A DNA stretch of 64,000 nucleotides from Heligmosomoides polygyrus polygyrus (Eukaryota; Nematoda; Chromadorea; Rhabditida; Heligmosomidae), in the NCBI GenBank assembly GCA_947396885.1, contig OX377206.1:8997050-9061049 (forward strand). The letters run 5' to 3'. This document shows, in pieces, positions 34,301 through 40,300 of the stretch (its first letter is position 1; each line of letters begins with the position of its first letter). The translations under genes were made by a program, and so were the position numbers. Under the pieces are notes generated by a model that saw only the letters and a program-made list of their open reading frames with translations, did not search any database and was not told where the DNA came from.

Positions 34301-37300
34301 TTAGCGAGCTACCACTTGGTCAACTCAAACCCTACAAGAGAAGAGAACCCAGTCCCCATTCGTCCAGATGAAATGAGCAGCCTGAAGGTCGAAACTTTCG
34401 CGTCCGAATTTGTTCTTTGCTAACCTACGCCTTCCGTTTGACTGATTAGCAGAACAAGATGCATGACGTGCTCAAATAGCATCCAACGCCGTCACACTTG
34501 CACTCATGCACTCATAGTGGCTCAGCTTCACGTTCCCTTGGTGCATCTGATTCATACCTACCCCAACATCCTCAGGGTGCTAGTTTGAGACTTCGACATT
34601 CTGACGAAATCTGGCGGAAGAGTTTCCTCTGAGAGCGAGGCGTTGAATATTCCATCTTCTAATATATTCAGGCGGTTCGTGATGCCTAATTTTTGATGGA
34701 CTCGCAGAGAAGCCGAAGCGCAAAAGAGGTTGACGAACGGGAAAAGGTGGTGGAAGGAACGATAACTAGGTTAACCAGTTCCTCAGCGGGGTGCGCCACG
34801 CGTTCTACTTCAACGTGATATTGATGCGTATTTAGCTTACGTAATGGTTCATAGTTGCCACCCGATATGCAAACTAAGACCAGTCTAGAAGTAAATCGCC
34901 AACCCCAAACGAATAGAAGCACAGTTCGTCCGAGCGGGACCGAAACACCAATCAATCCGGAGGCTAGCCACAACCGGCGCCTAGTCGGACTGTGCTACAC
35001 GTATAAAATAGTGTAAAGTTTAGAGAAAAAATGCACACCATCCATAGATAACGACATTCGGTAACGAAAGAAACTCACCAAACGACAGAATCCCTTTATG
35101 CAGTGCTGATACTCGTCAAGTACCGTAATGCATCGGCTGTAGTTGGAGTCCTGCCACTCCCCGTTGATGCCGCATACCCGAGTCACCATGTGGCTATCTG
35201 AATAGCATGGACTTTATTGCCGGATCAAAACGTTGTTATTGGTGTGGATATTGCCATTCTTCGGTGGCCGATTATAATAGCCCAGCTATTCATTTTTTGC
35301 TAGCCAGCAATGGCAAACTTCAGACATCACAGCCATTCCAGCCATTGCTTGGTGGTAATTCCATATATGAGATTACCCTGGGTATGCTGTCAAAGGTAAT
35401 CACGTTTGAAAACGGCTAAAGAAGAATCTACCCAATTACGAAGTCAGGTAACCTCGGCCAGAGTTCTCTTGAAATGGAAATCACATTCAACAGAATTTCC
35501 TAGTGAACATTGTTGGGTGAAAGAATACAAGATTCGCTGTATTAGGGGTCGTTTAGTATGGGCGCGACGCGCGTTTAGGGTAAGTGAAGATATCTTCAAT
35601 TTACTAAATTCGATGAGGTCTTCATGTGTCATTAAATAGTGGCTTGTTAAATAACATACAGATGCCGTAGATATTTGCGCAGTTCATTCAAGCTATGGAG
35701 AGCACGAGCTCTTTCTTGAACAAGTGATCTATGGAGTCTGATCACCCAATTTTGCGGTGGTCGCATTCAACCATTGTACCATTGAATTGTAAGTTTCCTT
35801 CTTATGAAAACTGTTTTTAAATGGAAAACTGATATTTCTCATGCAATACGGTTGTATTATCCGTACTAGACACGTTTTAATAATAATTTAATAATTTTAA
35901 TTCCTATGTATACAGCTGTATCGTCCGTTCTAGACACTTTTTATTGCATCAGAACGAAACTTTCAAACAACAAAATGCCATATAAAATGCTAAAACCTCG
36001 TGCGAACCTCTGAATTAACTCGACAACAGCTGATTATCAATTGATCGACTTCTGCCCTGTGCTCTAACACCAAGAGAGTTTAGGTGTACCCTAGGGTAAG
36101 ATATAAAATTGTTAGTGAACTCTTACCCTTCAACCAGCTCCATACGCTGGTTTTATTCGTCATTAAACGTACGGAAAAGTAAGTGCGGACAAGTTATCGA
36201 AGTCTCAATTACTTTGTCCCAACGCTACGGGAACTGCGGACAGAGTCGCTACACCGCGCACGAAGGAAGGGGAGGATAACCCCAAGAGTCTACGCTAGGC
36301 TGTCGCCGCGTGAGAAATTCAACGCGACAAGAACGTGACATGGCTTTAGAACGACGTTCGGCTCCAATTTTCGTACGAGTTGTCCCCGATGGGAGTTGAA
36401 AACTGAGGTATGTAATGATAAGCTTCCATATCGATCACGCGAAACGATGAATCGATATGGGCGCTTATCATTACATCGCGGTACGCGTCGCGTGCACACT
36501 AAACGGTCCCTATGGCTATCTTTGCGGAACCAGGTGCAAACCTGATACGCGTAAGTGTGCTGTGCGCTAGCACACATTAAGTGATACATGTTTGATGGAT
36601 CTACAGTACCGCAGTCATCCATTTCAAGAAGGACAGTTGAATATCAGATGGCCCACTAGCCTCCGCTTCAAGAAGTTCACCAATGTAGCTGCTATATCTT
36701 GAGGGGCTAGTGAATGCATGATTCTGAGCCGTGTGCACGGCCTGAATCTCATGTGGAAACTCGATCGCAATTGGTTTTTTCCCTACTTGACCTTGCTTGA
36801 CGAGATTGTTGAATTCAGGTTCTGGGAAGAGTTGTTTGCATCTATCCTAATCGGAGGGCACGTCTCCAATCCCTTACCTGGTTCTCCACGACAGCTTCAG
36901 CTGCTGTCCCACTGCGAGTGCTTTCATTTAGATTCGGGGATATGATTGTGTGGCATGGGATGACGAATGCAATTGTCACTTTACGATCGTCCCTCCCGAC
37001 TAGTGACGATCCGGGTGGCCTCATGGTGCATTTCCCGCTTTGGGTAAAATGACGAAGACGTGTACACAGTCGGATGAAGGCCGCAGAATCCAGTACTGAA
37101 CATGCACTAGAGTCCAAGGACACTTCTGCTCATCAAAGCTTTCGTCGACGACGCGAGTCCTTTAGCATCCGTCTACAACCCACCACCGCGACGCGGATTT
37201 CTCCGACGACTCGACGCTCTGTGAACACATTTAGCGCAACTATACTCCAGGGAGCAGAACTCGAAGCCCTCATTCAATACATTCCTCAATCCTGAGCGCC

Positions 37301-40300
37301 ATGGATTCTTCCGTCCCGTCGCGCGCACCCTCCGGCGTCTCGTGCTCGTCCTCGTGTCCGCCGCCGCCGTCGTCCACGTCGTCCACCCTCTTCCCCTCCC
37401 CCTTCCCCTACTTCGCCGAGGAACAAAACGCATTCACATGACAGGACGGAGCAGCGGCAGCACGGCGGTCGCATGCAATAGTAGCGTGAATCAACGACAT
37501 GGCCGCTCAACTTCGTTTAACCTCCTTAGTGCGCGACAGCTAAACTGATAGAAAGCGCACCGCAGCCACACGATGTGTCGGAATCTGCTCAGTGATGTGG
37601 TTTTTATGCGAAAAAGTAGTGATTTGTCACACAAAAGGGCATAATGAACGCATCAAACCATTACCGGAAGTGAATGGTACATAATAATTACCTACATTTA
37701 GGATTTTCTATAACGCCGTGGGCATTTACGACTAGTGAGCTAGGCGAAGGTTTATGGATGTAAGACGAAAATAGTACTCTTTGTCGTCTAAAAGGTAGTT
37801 GGGTTTCCCCATATGACCGCATCAAATGAATAATTTGCATGAAAAGTCAGAGAACAATGGTTTTACACCTTTGTGATCTACCTGCAACACCTCAGTAGGT
37901 CCTCAAAAAGTCAAATGGTGTTGAGAAAATAGTACTCTTTGTCGTCTAAAAGGTAGTTGGGTTTCCCCATATGACCGCATCAAATGAATAATTTGCATGA
38001 AAAATCAGACAACAATGATTTTACACCTTTGTGATCTACCTGCAACAGCTCAGGAGGTCCTCCGAAAGTCAAAAGGTGTTCAGAAAATAGTACTCTTTGT
38101 CGTCTGAGAAGTAGTGGGATTTCCCCGGAAACGCATCAGATGGATAATCTGCACGAAAAATCAGAATCAGAGAACAATGATTTTACAGCTTTATGATCTA
38201 CCTGCAAAACATCAGGAGGCCCTCCGAAAGTCAAGAGGTGTTCAGAAAATAGTACTCTCTGTCGTCTAAAAAGTAGTGGGATTTCCCCGTAAACGCATCA
38301 AGTGGATAATTTGCATGAAAAATCAGAGAACAATGATATTACACTCTTGTGACCTACCTTTTGACGTTGTACCAACAGGTTTTTCATCCCTTTAAACAAG
38401 TCTTTTTTGCGCCTACCTTTTCTACCCTATGCCAAAGCTAATTTCGGAGCTAAATGGGTTAGGGAGGAGGGAGAGGACTCCCTGCTCTTCCCGTACCGTA
38501 ATGTGGTCCATCTCAGCTCTATAGAACTATGGTAAGAAAAAAGAGTAAGAAAACTCCCCATCACAAATGCGGACTCCCCTACCTCCTCTTAACACGCATT
38601 GAGGCCCGATTTCTATAGAATACAGAAATCAGAAAATTTCCAAAAGTTTTTTTTAATTTCATAAAAAAACTGGGGTAAGAGATAGAAGAAGTCGAGTGTA
38701 TTGTGTACACATGGGTATATATGTGTTCGATATTTTGAAATATATCGATTTGGCTTTTCTTACGTTAGCGCTACTATGTCAATCAACTACGCTGAGGTGA
38801 AGTTTATTTTTAACAAATGGAGTTCCTATGCAAAAATGATTCTAAGCAATTTACAAGAGGACAGCCGGGTAAAAATTTCGAGGCATTCCATACGAAAGCA
38901 TATTTGCTAACAGGAGGGAGCTTGACTCAGAAATCGCAGAAAAATACTTGACCTAATTTTTAGAGTGAGAAATTTTGAAAGAATTTTACTGACTTCAAAA
39001 AGGTATAGGGTATTTTCCTTGTTGTTCGCCTTCTAGCGTAGTAGTAAAATGACACGAGTGGAGTTACGGTGTATAAAAAGTGAACGATAACCGTAGGAGA
39101 TCATCGTTGTCAGATTAATACTTATAAAAGTTAACCCTAACTACTATAGGGGATTAAACCTGTTATGACACACGTTGTCCTCTTCCCGATCAGGAGGAGG
39201 TTCTTCATGGTTCTGAACGGCATTTTACAAGCTCTTACAACTCAATTTTTAAAACGTTTTCCCGTTCAAAAAATCTTTTTGGCAAAAGGATTTCACGTGG
39301 ATTGATTGTCATTGCAATTCCTTAAGGTTACTGACATAAAGAGGCCTGGTTTTGTTTATATGATCGTGCTCAAGAAATCTAACCATCGATTGTCCGGCTT
39401 TTTTTGTAAAAAAAAAATAGTCTTCGCCGAAGAAGTCGGAATCTTGGTCTCACCGTCTGCACTAGCATAAGCCATTAGCTGAACCTTCTAGAACTCGAGT
39501 CAACATGGAGAGATGCGGCAACAGATATATTAGGACACGGAGAAGAAGGGAAGCCGATGTTTACTCAACCACTGACGTTTTGAAGCCTTGCATGGGTCAA
39601 CATTTTTCGTTTCACTCCACATACGGTGTCGTTAGAGACTAAGTGGCAGTAGAAGTTCGGATAAATTGATGACGGTGTCCAGTGGCAGTGGAGAAATGCT
39701 AATGGGCCACAGTAACCCTATAAATCGCTTATTTTTGCTGAAGAAAAAAACTATCAAAACCATGCTCAAAAAGTTGATAAATTATTTGGATTATGCTTCT
39801 CTTTTTTCTTTTTCTTTTTGACAGCACCAATATGCTGATCTGTTTGAAAAAAAAAGTTTTAAAAAAATTGCATCTAAAGCTGAATAGGAAAAATCCAGCC
39901 TATCATGTAAAATCGAAAAAGATGATGAGAACACTTTGAAGGCAAAAAAATCAGACAAGACTTTCTAGTTCATGAATACTTTATGACGACAGAATAACGA
40001 AAGTACGTAGAAAACATTTCGAAATTCCTTCTATATCAGTCCACAGTGAGTTACAAAGGGAATTATAGAGCGTTTCAGAAACTGGATAGTTTAAGCTGCA
40101 ACGGCCCATTAAACCACGTTCTAAATGGACTCATATGAACGGTAGAAAGCCAGAAAAATATCGATTGCGTACCGTCGGGAAAGCGCGTGTAACGCAGGCG
40201 GAAGAGATGCCGACTGTCGCGGGCGCCCGATACCAGGCTCTTGGTTCGGATTTCCCACCCAACTAACCGAGCCTTGCATCCATACGTAGTCAGGGAATTG

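Larger units (their letters stand above)
22240..35078. other. Largest GPCR intron (12.8 kb), transposon-rich
   Basis: Between the TM1 exon and the second hormone-binding exon. Holds SINEs, MITEs, the SL1-rpl36-SINE chimera, a mariner relic, the LINE and a Tc1-like element. The TTCGAA-rich stretch 22420-22690 is just inside its downstream edge. Stretches 31830-32330 and 32530-33150 show nothing beyond homopolymers (13 C at 31991, 16 G at 32968). Confidence 0.7.
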